A stretch of DNA of 64,000 nt, from the NCBI GenBank assembly GCA_036763105.1, contig JBAIYS010000004.1, positions 124,001 through 188,000 on the forward strand, given 5' to 3'. This document shows, piece by piece, positions 29,409 through 37,574 of the stretch; position 1 is the stretch's first letter; each line of letters starts with the position of its first letter. The stretch comes from Peptococcaceae bacterium 1198_IL3148. GTDB lineage: Bacteria; Bacillota; Desulfotomaculia; Desulfotomaculales; Desulfohalotomaculaceae. The notes beneath the pieces were generated by a model. It did not search any database and was not told the DNA's origin. It was given only the letters and a program-made list of their open reading frames with translations. Position numbers and translations under genes: made by a program.

Positions 29409-29557
29409 GACGCAGTCTTAGTTGGTATAAGGTTTTCTATCCATAATTATACAATGTTGAAAAATATACCCATAATGCTTGTTTTTGAAAATGTGTAATT
29501 CTAAGAAATACAGAGATATTTTAAGAAAACGTTAGATTATAGAGGGAGGTAGGTAAT

Positions 29558-30514
29558 TTGAAAAACGCTGTCTTTCTTAATGTGGCTAGGTTAGACTTTG
29601 ACCACAAGCTAGATCTTTCACCAATCGATGAACTGGCCAATGTAACCAAGTACGATGCCAGCAGCCCCGAGGAAATATTAGAACGAGTTAAAGACCAGCA
29701 TGTTGTCATTACTAAAGAACTGCCCTTAGGCAGAGATTTAATATCTCAGTTTCCGCCTTCGGTGGAATTGATCTGTGAAGCCGGTACTGGTTTTAACAAC
29801 ATAGACATTGAGGCCGCCAAAGAGAAGAATATAACTGTGTGCAATGTGCCGGGCTATAGCACCGAGGCGGTGGCTCAATTGGCCACCGCATTGATGCTAA
29901 ATTTTGCATCCTCATTGCATTTACAAAGATTGATGATTGAAAGGGGTAACTTTGATAACTTTACCAAAGATGTTCAGGTGCCCCACTTTGAAGTCCAGGG
30001 TAAAACTTTAGGTATCATTTGTAGTGGTGCCATTGGCCGAAAGCTGATGGAGAATGCCTTAACCTTGGGCATGAACATTTTAGTCTATAATCGCACCCCC
30101 AGACAGTGGGATGACCCTGGTATACAAAATGCCAGTCTGGAAGAAGTGTTAAAACAAAGTGACTTTGTCAGCATTCATTGTCCGCTAAACGCTGGTACCA
30201 AACATCTGATTAATAAAGACACGTTAAAGTTGATGAAACCGACGGCTTACATAATTAACACTTCCAGGGGGGAAGTGATTAAAGAGGCAGATATTATTGA
30301 AGCGTTGCAAAACGGTGTTATTGCCGGAGCGGCGCTGGATGTGCAAGAACAAGAACCGCCGGCGTTGGATAATCCTTTATTTAAGATGGATAACGTCATC
30401 TTAACGCCGCATATTGGCTGGAAGACATTAGAATCAAGGCAAAGATTGATTAATTTGATGGCCAATAACATAAAAGCATATATCGGTGGTAAACCCTCTA
30501 ACGTAATAAGTTAA
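29558..30514 (+). CDS. D-isomer-specific 2-hydroxyacid dehydrogenase
   Basis: 318 residues. Catalytic residues are visible: Arg in NTSRGEVI, Glu in QEQEPP, His in TPHIGW. The NAD site reads C155-S-G-A-I-G160, so the first glycine of GxGxxG is a cysteine. Relatives reduce 2-oxoacids such as hydroxypyruvate or glyoxylate. Start is TTG 29558 with GAGGTAGG upstream; no better in-frame ATG exists. A strong terminator follows, so this is a single-gene unit. Confidence 0.85.
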   Translation: MKNAVFLNVARLDFDHKLDLSPIDELANVTKYDASSPEEILERVKDQHVVITKELPLGRDLISQFPPSVELICEAGTGFNNIDIEAAKEKNITVCNVPGYSTEAVAQLATALMLNFASSLHLQRLMIERGNFDNFTKDVQVPHFEVQGKTLGIICSGAIGRKLMENALTLGMNILVYNRTPRQWDDPGIQNASLEEVLKQSDFVSIHCPLNAGTKHLINKDTLKLMKPTAYIINTSRGEVIKEADIIEALQNGVIAGAALDVQEQEPPALDNPLFKMDNVILTPHIGWKTLESRQRLINLMANNIKAYIGGKPSNVIS

Positions 30515-30533
30515 TACTGCTTTTATCCTATAT

Positions 30534-30577
30534 CTAACAAAAAACCTCCGAGGGCTACCTTGGAGGTTTTTTGTTAG
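30534..30577 (+). terminator. Strong intrinsic terminator
   Basis: A 20-base stem starting CTAACAAAAAACCTCC and closing GGAGGTTTTTTGTTAG, with one G-T mismatch and a short loop; the A and T tracts allow use in both directions. Confidence 0.9.
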
Positions 30578-30674
30578 AAATTAATGAAGTCATCTCTATA
30601 AAAGTTTATAATAAGTAATGGTGATGATAAGGTTAATGGTATTTTGACAATATATTTTATAAGGAAGTGATCTT

Positions 30675-31214
30675 TTGGTTAACAAAATTTCTGGACAGGC
30701 CAAAGAAGCGCTACAGGAATTGTTGTCGGTGGCTAATTTAGAGGCCGGAGAGATAGTGGTGATTGGCTGTAGCACCAGTGAGGTAATGGGCGAAAAGATT
30801 GGTTCGGCGTCCAGCGTTGATACTGCTAAGGCCATAATGGAAGGACTGCTGCCGGTGATTAAAGACAATGATCTTTTTTTGGCGGTTCAATGTTGCGAAC
30901 ATTTAAACCGGGCTTTGGTGGTGGAAAGGGAATGTGCTAAAACATATGGTTTGGAAATTGTGTCGGTGGTGCCCAAACCCAAAGCCGGCGGTTCGTTAGC
31001 TTCGATGGCGATGGAAAGGTTTAACGAGCCGGTGGTGGTGGAGACCATCACTGCCCATGCCGGGTTAGATATCGGTGATACCTTTATTGGTATGCATTTA
31101 AAAAGGGTGGCGGTGCCGGTGCGTCTAAAGGTAAAAGCAATTGGCCAAGCCCATTTGACCGCGGCCCGTCATCGGCCAAAGCTTATCGGCGGCGAAAGGG
31201 CTCAATATAAGTAA
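30675..31214 (+). CDS. YwlG / DUF436 (TIGR01440) family protein
   Basis: 179 residues, full length for the family. It begins near QAKEALQELL, then VVIGCSTSEVMGEKIG, VQCCEHLNRALVVE, VVPKPKAGGSLA, and a tail AHLTAARHRPKLIGGERAQY that is conserved in this widespread Firmicutes family. Function unknown; in Bacillus the gene lies near the serine hydroxymethyltransferase gene. TTG start with AAGGAAGTGAT upstream. Confidence 0.88.
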   Translation: MVNKISGQAKEALQELLSVANLEAGEIVVIGCSTSEVMGEKIGSASSVDTAKAIMEGLLPVIKDNDLFLAVQCCEHLNRALVVERECAKTYGLEIVSVVPKPKAGGSLASMAMERFNEPVVVETITAHAGLDIGDTFIGMHLKRVAVPVRLKVKAIGQAHLTAARHRPKLIGGERAQYK

Positions 31215-31298
31215 CCAGGTGCCTAGGAATGATTACTTGATTTCAAATAAAATTTTATATATTGTTTAAAGAAATCAGAAAAGGTGGTGGTAAAAATT

Positions 31299-31865
31299 AT
31301 GTATTTTAATTCAATCGGTAAAATAAACACCTATGACACTGCCAAGTTAGCGCTAAAAGCGGCCACAGAAAAAAATATTAAACACATTGTGGTGGCCTCT
31401 AACCAAGGTGATACAGCTAAAGCCTTTATCAACTCAGAGGGCTCAGAAGGTATTAATTTTATTTGTGTTACCCATGCCCACGGTTACCCAGAACCGGGTA
31501 AAAGTGAGATGTCCCCTGAAACCCGTGAGGAACTGATTAATTGGGGAATCAAAGTATTAACTACCACCCATGTGCTCAGTGGTGCCGAAAGAGGCATTAG
31601 CAATGCCTTTGGTGGGGCATATCCTGTGGAAATAATTGCCCATACCTTAAGAATGTTGGGTCAAGGCACCAAAGTATGTGTTGAGGTGGCGATAATGGCC
31701 CTTGATGCCGGTTTAATCCCCTATGGCGAACCCATTATTGCAGTTGGCGGCTCAGCCCGCGGGGCTGATACCGCGGTAATCATTACTCCGTCCCATGCCA
31801 GTAGTATATTTAAAACCAAAATCCATGAGATCATTTGTAAGCCTGCCTGTTATGTTAGTAAGTAG
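31299..31865 (+). CDS. Pyruvate kinase alpha/beta-domain-like protein
   Basis: 188 residues resembling the free-standing form of the pyruvate kinase C-terminal domain. The NTYDTAKLALKAATEKNIKH start, ASNQGDTAKAF and the Gly-rich end AVGGSARGADTAVIITPSHA are typical. It lacks the catalytic barrel, so it is not a kinase; a regulatory or binding role is likely but unproven. ATG 31299 is chosen because AAGGTGGTGG sits 8 bases upstream. Confidence 0.8.
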   Translation: MYFNSIGKINTYDTAKLALKAATEKNIKHIVVASNQGDTAKAFINSEGSEGINFICVTHAHGYPEPGKSEMSPETREELINWGIKVLTTTHVLSGAERGISNAFGGAYPVEIIAHTLRMLGQGTKVCVEVAIMALDAGLIPYGEPIIAVGGSARGADTAVIITPSHASSIFKTKIHEIICKPACYVSK

Positions 31866-31884
31866 TGGGATGAGATGATTTTTT

Positions 31885-31929
31885 AATAACGAAAGGGGTT
31901 CAGTTATTTGCTGAATCCCTTTCGTTATT
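31885..31929 (+). terminator. Intrinsic terminator
   Basis: The stem AATAACGAAAGGGGTTCAG / CTGAATCCCTTTCGTTATT is nearly perfect. It closes the transcript of the preceding gene and isolates the agr operon. Confidence 0.85.
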
Positions 31930-32100
31930 TAATATGGTTAAACTCAATGAATGGTCAGTAAAGTTATTGTATGTGGTTATTAAGGTCGAGATTTTGGCTA
32001 TTGGGCAGAGGTGAAAGGATTTAAAAATAATTTTTAGTAATAAAGTAGATATAATGCAAAATAGTTACAAAAAAGGAATTGTGTATTTTATGTCAAACTT

Positions 32101-32139
32101 CTTATCAGAGAAAAATACCCAAATTCTGATAAGGAGGAG
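32101..32139 (+). promoter_or_regulatory. Hairpin touching the ribosome site of the agr operon's first gene
   Basis: CTTATCAGA (32101-32109) and TCTGATAAG (32125-32133) form a perfect 9-bp stem. The last three bases of the stem are the start of the AAGGAGGAG ribosome site before ATG 32145, so folding would partly hide it. This may tune translation of the operon. Confidence 0.5.
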
Positions 32140-32144
32140 ACCAC

Positions 32145-32618
32145 ATGTATCCTTTACCATGGTATGTAATTTTATTTCAGAGTTTTCCGGAAACATTTTT
32201 GATGATAATACTAGGGTTTAAACTATTCAATCTAAATATAGAACTTAAAAAAGTTACAATTATTTCTTTAATAGTTTGTGTGTTTGCATATTTTGTAAGG
32301 CATCTTCCACTTGCATTTGGCGTGCACACTTTGATTCTCGTACTAATTGATGCAATATTATGTAGGGCTATAGGTAATATTAAACTTGTATATGGGTTAA
32401 TAGGCATCACGGTGGGGGCGTTAATAAATGGTGTTTTACAGAGTTTATTAGTACCAATTATGCTTTCTATAGGTGGTATGGGTATAAGTGCATTATCTTC
32501 TGAACCTGTATTGAATATAGTGTTGTTTTTACCTATAGGAATTATTATGTTGGCTTTATGCATGGTAATCAAAAAATGTAACTTTGTATTATATGATTTG
32601 AGCATACATGGGAAATAA
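32145..32618 (+). CDS. Multi-spanning membrane protein, possible receptor half of an AgrC-like sensor
   Basis: 157 residues with about four to five hydrophobic segments and no enzyme motif. The stop overlaps the start of the GHKL kinase gene by 11 bases. AgrC receptors usually fuse a six-helix sensor to a GHKL kinase; here the kinase has only two helices, so this protein plausibly supplies the missing sensor helices. That is inference from size and coupling. Confidence 0.6.
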   Translation: MYPLPWYVILFQSFPETFLMIILGFKLFNLNIELKKVTIISLIVCVFAYFVRHLPLAFGVHTLILVLIDAILCRAIGNIKLVYGLIGITVGALINGVLQSLLVPIMLSIGGMGISALSSEPVLNIVLFLPIGIIMLALCMVIKKCNFVLYDLSIHGK

Positions 32619-33465
32619 TGTTATGTTTAAAGGCAATTATTTAATAGTGGTCATAACTATATTGGTAGAAACAATGTTCATTATAATTATTAATCAACAG
32701 ATATATATATATCAAGATATTGATAGAATGAAGCCGTATCTACCTTTAGTTAATATTTTGGTGTTTGTATTAAGTGCTTTGGTTATTTTTTGTATTAAAA
32801 AGATAGAGCAGAATGCCAAAAAGGATTATGAGGTAAAAATTTTAAAATCACATTTAGATCAGGTTGAGAACTTATCTAAAATTTTACAAACACAGCGGCA
32901 TGAACATACCAGACATATTCAAACCATTCAGGCCATGATACATTTAGATGAAGTGCAAGAGGCCAAAGAATATATTGAAGGCATTGTAGACCGCTACTGG
33001 CATATGGGGGATATAATTTACGTTGGTAATCCTGCGCTCACAGGTTTAATCAATAGTAAACGGGGAGTGGCAGAATCAAAAGGCATTGATTTTGCCATTG
33101 CAGTAAAATGTGAAATAGATAAAATTGCTATTGAACCATGGGATTTGTGCAGTATAATTGGTAATCTGATAGATAATGCCATCGAAGCAGTTATTCAAGA
33201 AAATAATAATCGTCGGATCGCCATTGAGTTTAAGTATGAAAATAGTTGTTATAAAATATATGTTCATAATTCCGGTCCCAAAATTGAAAACAAAGTTAAT
33301 ATTTTCAAAGCAGGTTATACAACTAAGGGGTCGGAAGCGAGAGGATATGGTTTATATCTAGTTAATAAACTTGTTAATAAGTATCATGGAAAGATTGAGG
33401 TATATTCTAGCCACAAGACAACTTTTATAATATCGATACCAGATAAGGAAGCGGTGTTATGTTAA
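32608..33465 (+). CDS. GHKL-type sensor histidine kinase, AgrC-like
   Basis: 285 residues. Two N-terminal hydrophobic segments (about 9-24 and 43-60) are followed by a coiled coil and the phosphoacceptor region RHEHTRHIQTIQAM. The ATPase has the N box NLIDNAIEAV, then VHNSGPKI and the glycine box GSEARGYGLYLVNKL, as in AgrC/CitA-like GHKL kinases. It should phosphorylate the LytTR regulator encoded three genes later. ATG 32608 lies inside the previous gene's end; M at the sixth codon is an alternative. Confidence 0.85.
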   Translation: MGNNVMFKGNYLIVVITILVETMFIIIINQQIYIYQDIDRMKPYLPLVNILVFVLSALVIFCIKKIEQNAKKDYEVKILKSHLDQVENLSKILQTQRHEHTRHIQTIQAMIHLDEVQEAKEYIEGIVDRYWHMGDIIYVGNPALTGLINSKRGVAESKGIDFAIAVKCEIDKIAIEPWDLCSIIGNLIDNAIEAVIQENNNRRIAIEFKYENSCYKIYVHNSGPKIENKVNIFKAGYTTKGSEARGYGLYLVNKLVNKYHGKIEVYSSHKTTFIISIPDKEAVLC

Positions 33466-34076
33466 AGAAGGTTTCCGACAAAATTGCTTTAAGTATAGGG
33501 ACACAGTTGCAGGTCGACGATGACCAAGTGGAAATATATTCATATGGGTTGCAGGTTTTTATTGGTGCCACTTTAAAATTATTGGTAATACTATCCCTTT
33601 CGCTTATTTTAGGCATATTTAAAGAAGTTGCGGTATATTTGACATTTTTTATATTACTTCGTAAATGTGGCGGTGGTGTTCACTTAAGCACATACGCAAA
33701 GTGTCTTAGCATAGGGACGGTAATGATTTTAGGTTTTGCTAAGTTGGCCACATTAAACATATCTACTGATTTGTTAATAGTTTTAATCACCATTGTATTC
33801 CTTGGTGGTTGCTTTTGTACTGTTAAGTGGGTACCTGCTGGCACTGAAAAGAAAACAGTTACAGATGTGATCAGCAGAAAGAAACAAAAAGCTCAAGTTT
33901 TTATATTATTAATTGTTTGGTTAATCTGTGTTGTTTTTTTGAACAGTAATCAACAAATACAGTATGCTTTGGCCGCAACCCTTGGGGTAGCCTGCAGTTT
34001 CTTTTTTATATCACCACTGGGTTACAGGATAATTAAATTATTGGATAAAACTTTAACTATTAGAAAGGAGGTGTAA
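33459..34076 (+). CDS. agrB: AgrB-type autoinducer-processing protease
   Basis: 205 residues with about five to six membrane segments. The AgrB catalytic pattern RKCGGGVHLSTYAKC is present with His75 and Cys82, the pair that cleaves AgrD at its C-terminal side and closes the ring. It overlaps the kinase gene by 7 bases, and the AgrD gene starts 3 bases after its stop (AAAGGAGGTG lies across the end). Confidence 0.92.
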   Translation: MLKKVSDKIALSIGTQLQVDDDQVEIYSYGLQVFIGATLKLLVILSLSLILGIFKEVAVYLTFFILLRKCGGGVHLSTYAKCLSIGTVMILGFAKLATLNISTDLLIVLITIVFLGGCFCTVKWVPAGTEKKTVTDVISRKKQKAQVFILLIVWLICVVFLNSNQQIQYALAATLGVACSFFFISPLGYRIIKLLDKTLTIRKEV

Positions 34077-34079
34077 GGT

Positions 34080-34214
34080 ATGTTTAAGGGATTAAAAACA
34101 ATGGCATTATCAAGCTTGGCTGCTGCGTTAATGTTTGTTGCGCAAACAGGTATAACTCCATATAGCCATTGGGTTTTCTTTGAACCAGATGTTCCTAAGA
34201 GTCTAAAGAAATAA
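34080..34214 (+). CDS. agrD: AgrD-type cyclic lactone autoinducer precursor (44 residues)
   Basis: AAAGGAGGTG precedes ATG 34080. The peptide has the three AgrD parts: an amphipathic N-terminal helix (MFKGLKTMALSSLAAALMF), a central signal region (GITPYSHWVFF) and an acidic C-terminal recognition tail (EPDVPKSLKK, compare EVPKEL in staphylococci). No cysteine is present; Ser29 is the only residue in the right place, so the ring should be a Ser lactone rather than a thiolactone, with cleavage likely after Phe34 and ring S-H-W-V-F-F. Ring size and N-terminal trimming are predictions. Confidence 0.85.
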   Translation: MFKGLKTMALSSLAAALMFVAQTGITPYSHWVFFEPDVPKSLKK

Positions 34215-34225
34215 GGTTAGGTTAA

Positions 34226-34951
34226 ATGACCAAGATATTGTTACTAGAAGATGAAGATTATACCAGAAGGTTTCTAAAAAAAATAATTTTAGAAAGCACG
34301 CTGGTAGATGAAGTTCTTGATACCCCCGGTGGGAGTGAGGCAATAACCCTTGCAAGGGAATACAAACCACAGATTGTACTGCTAGATATTGAACTGGCCC
34401 CTGAAGAGGAAATTAACGGCATTGATGTGGGTAGAATCATTTATAATGATAACCCCAACACCTATTTCGTTTTTATAACGGGATATTCCAAATATGCTGT
34501 AGATTCCTTTTCGGTGCATCCATATGATTATATTTTAAAGCCAATTAAAAAGGCGCGGGTATTAGAAGTGATCAATTCCCTTGCAAGTAAAGTTGCCAAA
34601 GATGCTAACTTCCCAAAAAATGAGAGAATATTAATCAAATCAAAAAATGAAATAATTTTTGTATCACTCCAAGATATCTTATTCGTGGAAAAATTAGATA
34701 AGAAGTCCTTTATACACACCTGTAATAATGTCATCGAAGCAAATGACACCCTTACTGAGCTGGAAAACACTTTAAGGGACGGTTATCTTCGGGTACACAA
34801 GTCTTATATTGTGAACCTAGCCAAAGTTAAAAAAATTAAAGACATTGGCAATAGGTCCTACGTTATTCAGTTTGATGGTACCGATAAGGTTGCCTACATG
34901 AGTAGATATAAGTTTGAAGAGTATAAAGATAAATTTTTTACACCCCTTTAA
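34226..34951 (+). CDS. LytTR-family response regulator, AgrA-like
   Basis: 241 residues. Receiver domain: acidic pair LLEDED, phospho-Asp in IVLLDIEL, Thr region FVFITGYS and Lys in DYILKPIKKA. The C-terminal LytTR DNA-binding domain (about 135-235) has ILIKSKNEIIFVSLQDILFVE and YLRVHKSYIVNL. As partner of the GHKL kinase it should activate this operon; LytTR sites were not identified with confidence upstream of 32145. Confidence 0.9.
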   Translation: MTKILLLEDEDYTRRFLKKIILESTLVDEVLDTPGGSEAITLAREYKPQIVLLDIELAPEEEINGIDVGRIIYNDNPNTYFVFITGYSKYAVDSFSVHPYDYILKPIKKARVLEVINSLASKVAKDANFPKNERILIKSKNEIIFVSLQDILFVEKLDKKSFIHTCNNVIEANDTLTELENTLRDGYLRVHKSYIVNLAKVKKIKDIGNRSYVIQFDGTDKVAYMSRYKFEEYKDKFFTPL

Positions 34952-35115
34952 GGGGTAATTTTTTTACAAATAAGTGGCAGGGCTAAGTTTAAAAAACAGC
35001 ATGGCTATTCACGCTTTATAATGGCTATTAAGCTGTTATATCTAGAAAAATATAATGATTTCCTTCATAATTAATATTATTAGATATTAACAATTATAAG
35101 TTCGGGGTGTGCCAC

Positions 35116-35712
35116 TTGTTTAATGACGTGAGAAAAATATTTAAATTACTCCCGTTGGACCTCCAAGTCCATTCCCAAAATGTTGCTTTTTTAAGTAGCC
35201 TATTTGCCCACAGCATTGACTTAAACCAAAATGAAATACATAAGGTGTGGTTTGGCGGATTAGTGCATGATATAGGTAAAATTTGTGTGGACAAAGCTAT
35301 TATTTATAAAAGTGGCCGGCTCACTGAAAATGAATATGATGATATTAAAAGACACTGTTATTATGGTGAACAAATGTTGTTGGAATGTGATAACTTAGCA
35401 AGTTTAATACCAGTGGTAAAATATCATCACGAGAAATGGGATGGTAGCGGCTACTATGGTTTAATAAAAGACGATATACCTTTAGAGGCGCGAATTATTT
35501 GCATTGCCGATTGTTTTGATGCTATGACCTCTGAAAGATCATATAAAGAAGAAATGCCTATTAATAATGCGATAAAGGAATTGGTTAAGTGCTCTGGAAC
35601 ACAGTTTGACCCAGACCTGGCATTGCATTTTATTAAATATTTGGGAGAGTTAGTAAATTTCAACAATGAGCTTTGTACTTTAAGTAAAAACAACAAATAT
35701 AAAATATCCTAA
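35116..35712 (+). CDS. HD-GYP-like domain protein
   Basis: 198 residues from TTG 35116 (GGGGTG just upstream; GTG 35107 is an alternative). The HD motif GLVHDIGKICVDKAI and later HHEKWDGSGYYGL, ARIICIADCFDAMTSERSY match HD-GYP phosphodiesterases that hydrolyse cyclic di-nucleotides, though GYP reads GYY. It has no sensor domain. Placed between the agr operon and a histidine kinase. Confidence 0.82.
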   Translation: MFNDVRKIFKLLPLDLQVHSQNVAFLSSLFAHSIDLNQNEIHKVWFGGLVHDIGKICVDKAIIYKSGRLTENEYDDIKRHCYYGEQMLLECDNLASLIPVVKYHHEKWDGSGYYGLIKDDIPLEARIICIADCFDAMTSERSYKEEMPINNAIKELVKCSGTQFDPDLALHFIKYLGELVNFNNELCTLSKNNKYKIS

Positions 35713-35748
35713 GCGAGACTTTAAATATATTAAGTGGAGGTGTTTTAT

Positions 35749-36495
35749 ATGGCAGAGGTAGTAAAAGAGTTACTGCCGAAACGATGGAATAGTGGGCATT
35801 TGAATATACATAGTTTTGGTAAGGCCGAAGGTGTTTTCATTAAAAGTCAAGTACAAAGCAATATGACTGCTATGGTGAGTCACGAATTAAAAAATTCAAT
35901 AGCATCAGTGCGGGGTTTGTTGGAAATATTAGCTAAAAGGGATGGCAAGTGTGAATGTAAGGAACATTTTAATATAATGGTAACGGAACTGGATCGGGCA
36001 AAGTTAATGTTAGATGAATATAGCGAACTTGTTAGTAAAAGACCAGTTAAAATGTGTCTCAACGACCTCAACGAAATTTTGCGTACCTTTTATCCGTTGG
36101 TGGACGCCAAGGCTATTCAAACAGATAAAAAGGTTTGGCTTGAATTGGGGGATATTCCCAAAGTATATGTTAACGATAGGGATATTTTTAAGTTAATAAC
36201 CAATCTTGCCAATAATGGACTGGAATCAATGGAACCAGGGGGGCAATTATTTATCAAGACATATCTAGATGGTGACGATGTGGTATTGATGGTAAAGGAT
36301 CAAGGTAAGGGAATAGAACAGCGAGTGCTAGATAATTTAGGTACTCCTTTTTTAACAACGAAACAGGAGGGAACAGGACTAGGACTATTGGTGTGTATGA
36401 ATATTATTGAACGACAAAGTGCCACGTTTAAGATAGAAACCGGTTCTAACGGAACCACATTTTTTGTCTATTTTAAATCCACAGAACATTATTAA
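35749..36495 (+). CDS. Soluble histidine kinase
   Basis: 248 residues. GGAGGTG lies before ATG 35749. The phosphoacceptor box is MVSHELKNSIASVRG; the ATPase has NLANNGLESM, VKDQGKGIEQ, FLTTKQEGTGLGL. There is no membrane segment and only about 45 residues ahead of the H box, similar to the short kinases that feed sporulation phosphorelays, a comparison rather than a finding. No response regulator gene is adjacent. Confidence 0.85.
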   Translation: MAEVVKELLPKRWNSGHLNIHSFGKAEGVFIKSQVQSNMTAMVSHELKNSIASVRGLLEILAKRDGKCECKEHFNIMVTELDRAKLMLDEYSELVSKRPVKMCLNDLNEILRTFYPLVDAKAIQTDKKVWLELGDIPKVYVNDRDIFKLITNLANNGLESMEPGGQLFIKTYLDGDDVVLMVKDQGKGIEQRVLDNLGTPFLTTKQEGTGLGLLVCMNIIERQSATFKIETGSNGTTFFVYFKSTEHY

Positions 36496-36834
36496 GAAAC
36501 CAACAATTAACTGTTCTATATAGATAAAATTTAGTGAATGGAAAAAGTAGTTGGGCGGAAAAGTCTCTCTAAAATGTCCATGATATAGGATATTTAGGGG
36601 CGCCAAACTACTTTTTTGATGTACATAACAAAGCCCCTAAGTATTCAAATTATTGCTAGCCTTGGCTATAATGGTAAATTAAGAAAGGAAAAAGTTCTCT
36701 TGTTGTCGAAAAAATAATATAACCGTTTTTAATACTATTTTAATTGGGTTAACAGAGTTTTTTGGTAGTAAACAAATAGCAATTAGAAAGGAGAACCAGG
36801 ATATCTGTTCTGTTTGGTATTCTGTACGATTTTG
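36496..36834. other. Non-coding 340-base stretch: long-loop hairpin and a promoter
   Basis: AAAAAGTAGTTGGGCG (36543-36558) pairs with GGCGCCAAACTACTTTTTT (36599-36617) around a 40-base loop, a possible terminator for the kinase gene. TTCAAA (36644-36649), 17 bases, TATAAT (36667-36672) is a good promoter pointing right. The leader after it is AT-rich and holds AAAGGAG (36788-36794), which is too far from either plausible start of the next gene. Confidence 0.5.
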
Positions 36835-37527
36835 ATGAAAAACAAAGAAAAAAATATACTTACCGAAACCTGTCCGGATATATTAAATTATTTAAAGTCT
36901 TATCCGGCCCAAAATATCCGTTCTAGAACATTGTTAATGATACTGCTAATTGATTTAATTTTGGGATGGCCATTGGTACTGCACTCCACTGATAATATCT
37001 TTATATACTTACTGATTCCAATAGCAGTGATAAATATATGGGGCTTTACTCTGATATTTAAACCCTATAGAAAGCAGCTGCAGTATATGTTGTTTTTGGG
37101 AGTGGCTGGCCTGGTCACATCCCTTTGCTCCATAACTTTAACTCAAAAGATGGCTTATTTAATGTTAGGTATAAAAACGCCCCTATATTGCGCATTAACC
37201 TTTGCCGGTTATGTCATTATTTTAATTTCATATATAAACCACCATTTAAATACCACAGAAAAAGAGTTGGGCAAAAAATTTTACAAAAAATTAAACACCC
37301 AAAACATCGGACCAATAACATTGTGCTCATCGGTGATATATTTATTAGCAAACCTCAGTATGAGTTTTATGGTGAACAATAATTTCCTTGTTTTTCTAAT
37401 GACGTTATATCTTTTGTTCTCTTTGATATTTATGTACTTTATACTATATATTCACAACTACTTTTTCATCCGTAACAACATCAACTTGGTGGATTATAGT
37501 AGTAACAATAGAAATATCAACGCTTAA
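36835..37527 (+). CDS. Membrane protein of unknown function
   Basis: About 230 residues with about six hydrophobic segments in pairs (roughly 30-65, 80-130, 160-205) and a short charged N-terminus. No family recognised. The start is uncertain: ATG 36835 lacks a ribosome site, TTG 36814 is also in frame, and AAAGGAG lies 20-40 bases upstream. A promoter at 36644-36672 supports expression. Confidence 0.6.
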   Translation: MKNKEKNILTETCPDILNYLKSYPAQNIRSRTLLMILLIDLILGWPLVLHSTDNIFIYLLIPIAVINIWGFTLIFKPYRKQLQYMLFLGVAGLVTSLCSITLTQKMAYLMLGIKTPLYCALTFAGYVIILISYINHHLNTTEKELGKKFYKKLNTQNIGPITLCSSVIYLLANLSMSFMVNNNFLVFLMTLYLLFSLIFMYFILYIHNYFFIRNNINLVDYSSNNRNINA

Positions 37528-37531
37528 GAAA

Positions 37532-37565
37532 ACCCCTGTCATCGGAACCGTGCGGTGACAGGGGT
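37532..37565. terminator. Terminator between convergent genes
   Basis: ACCCCTGTCA / TGACAGGGGT with an inner CGG/CCG pairing. TTTTCTT follows on the minus strand and GTCTTT on the plus strand, so it can serve both genes. Confidence 0.85.
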
Positions 37566-37574
37566 GTCTTTGCT

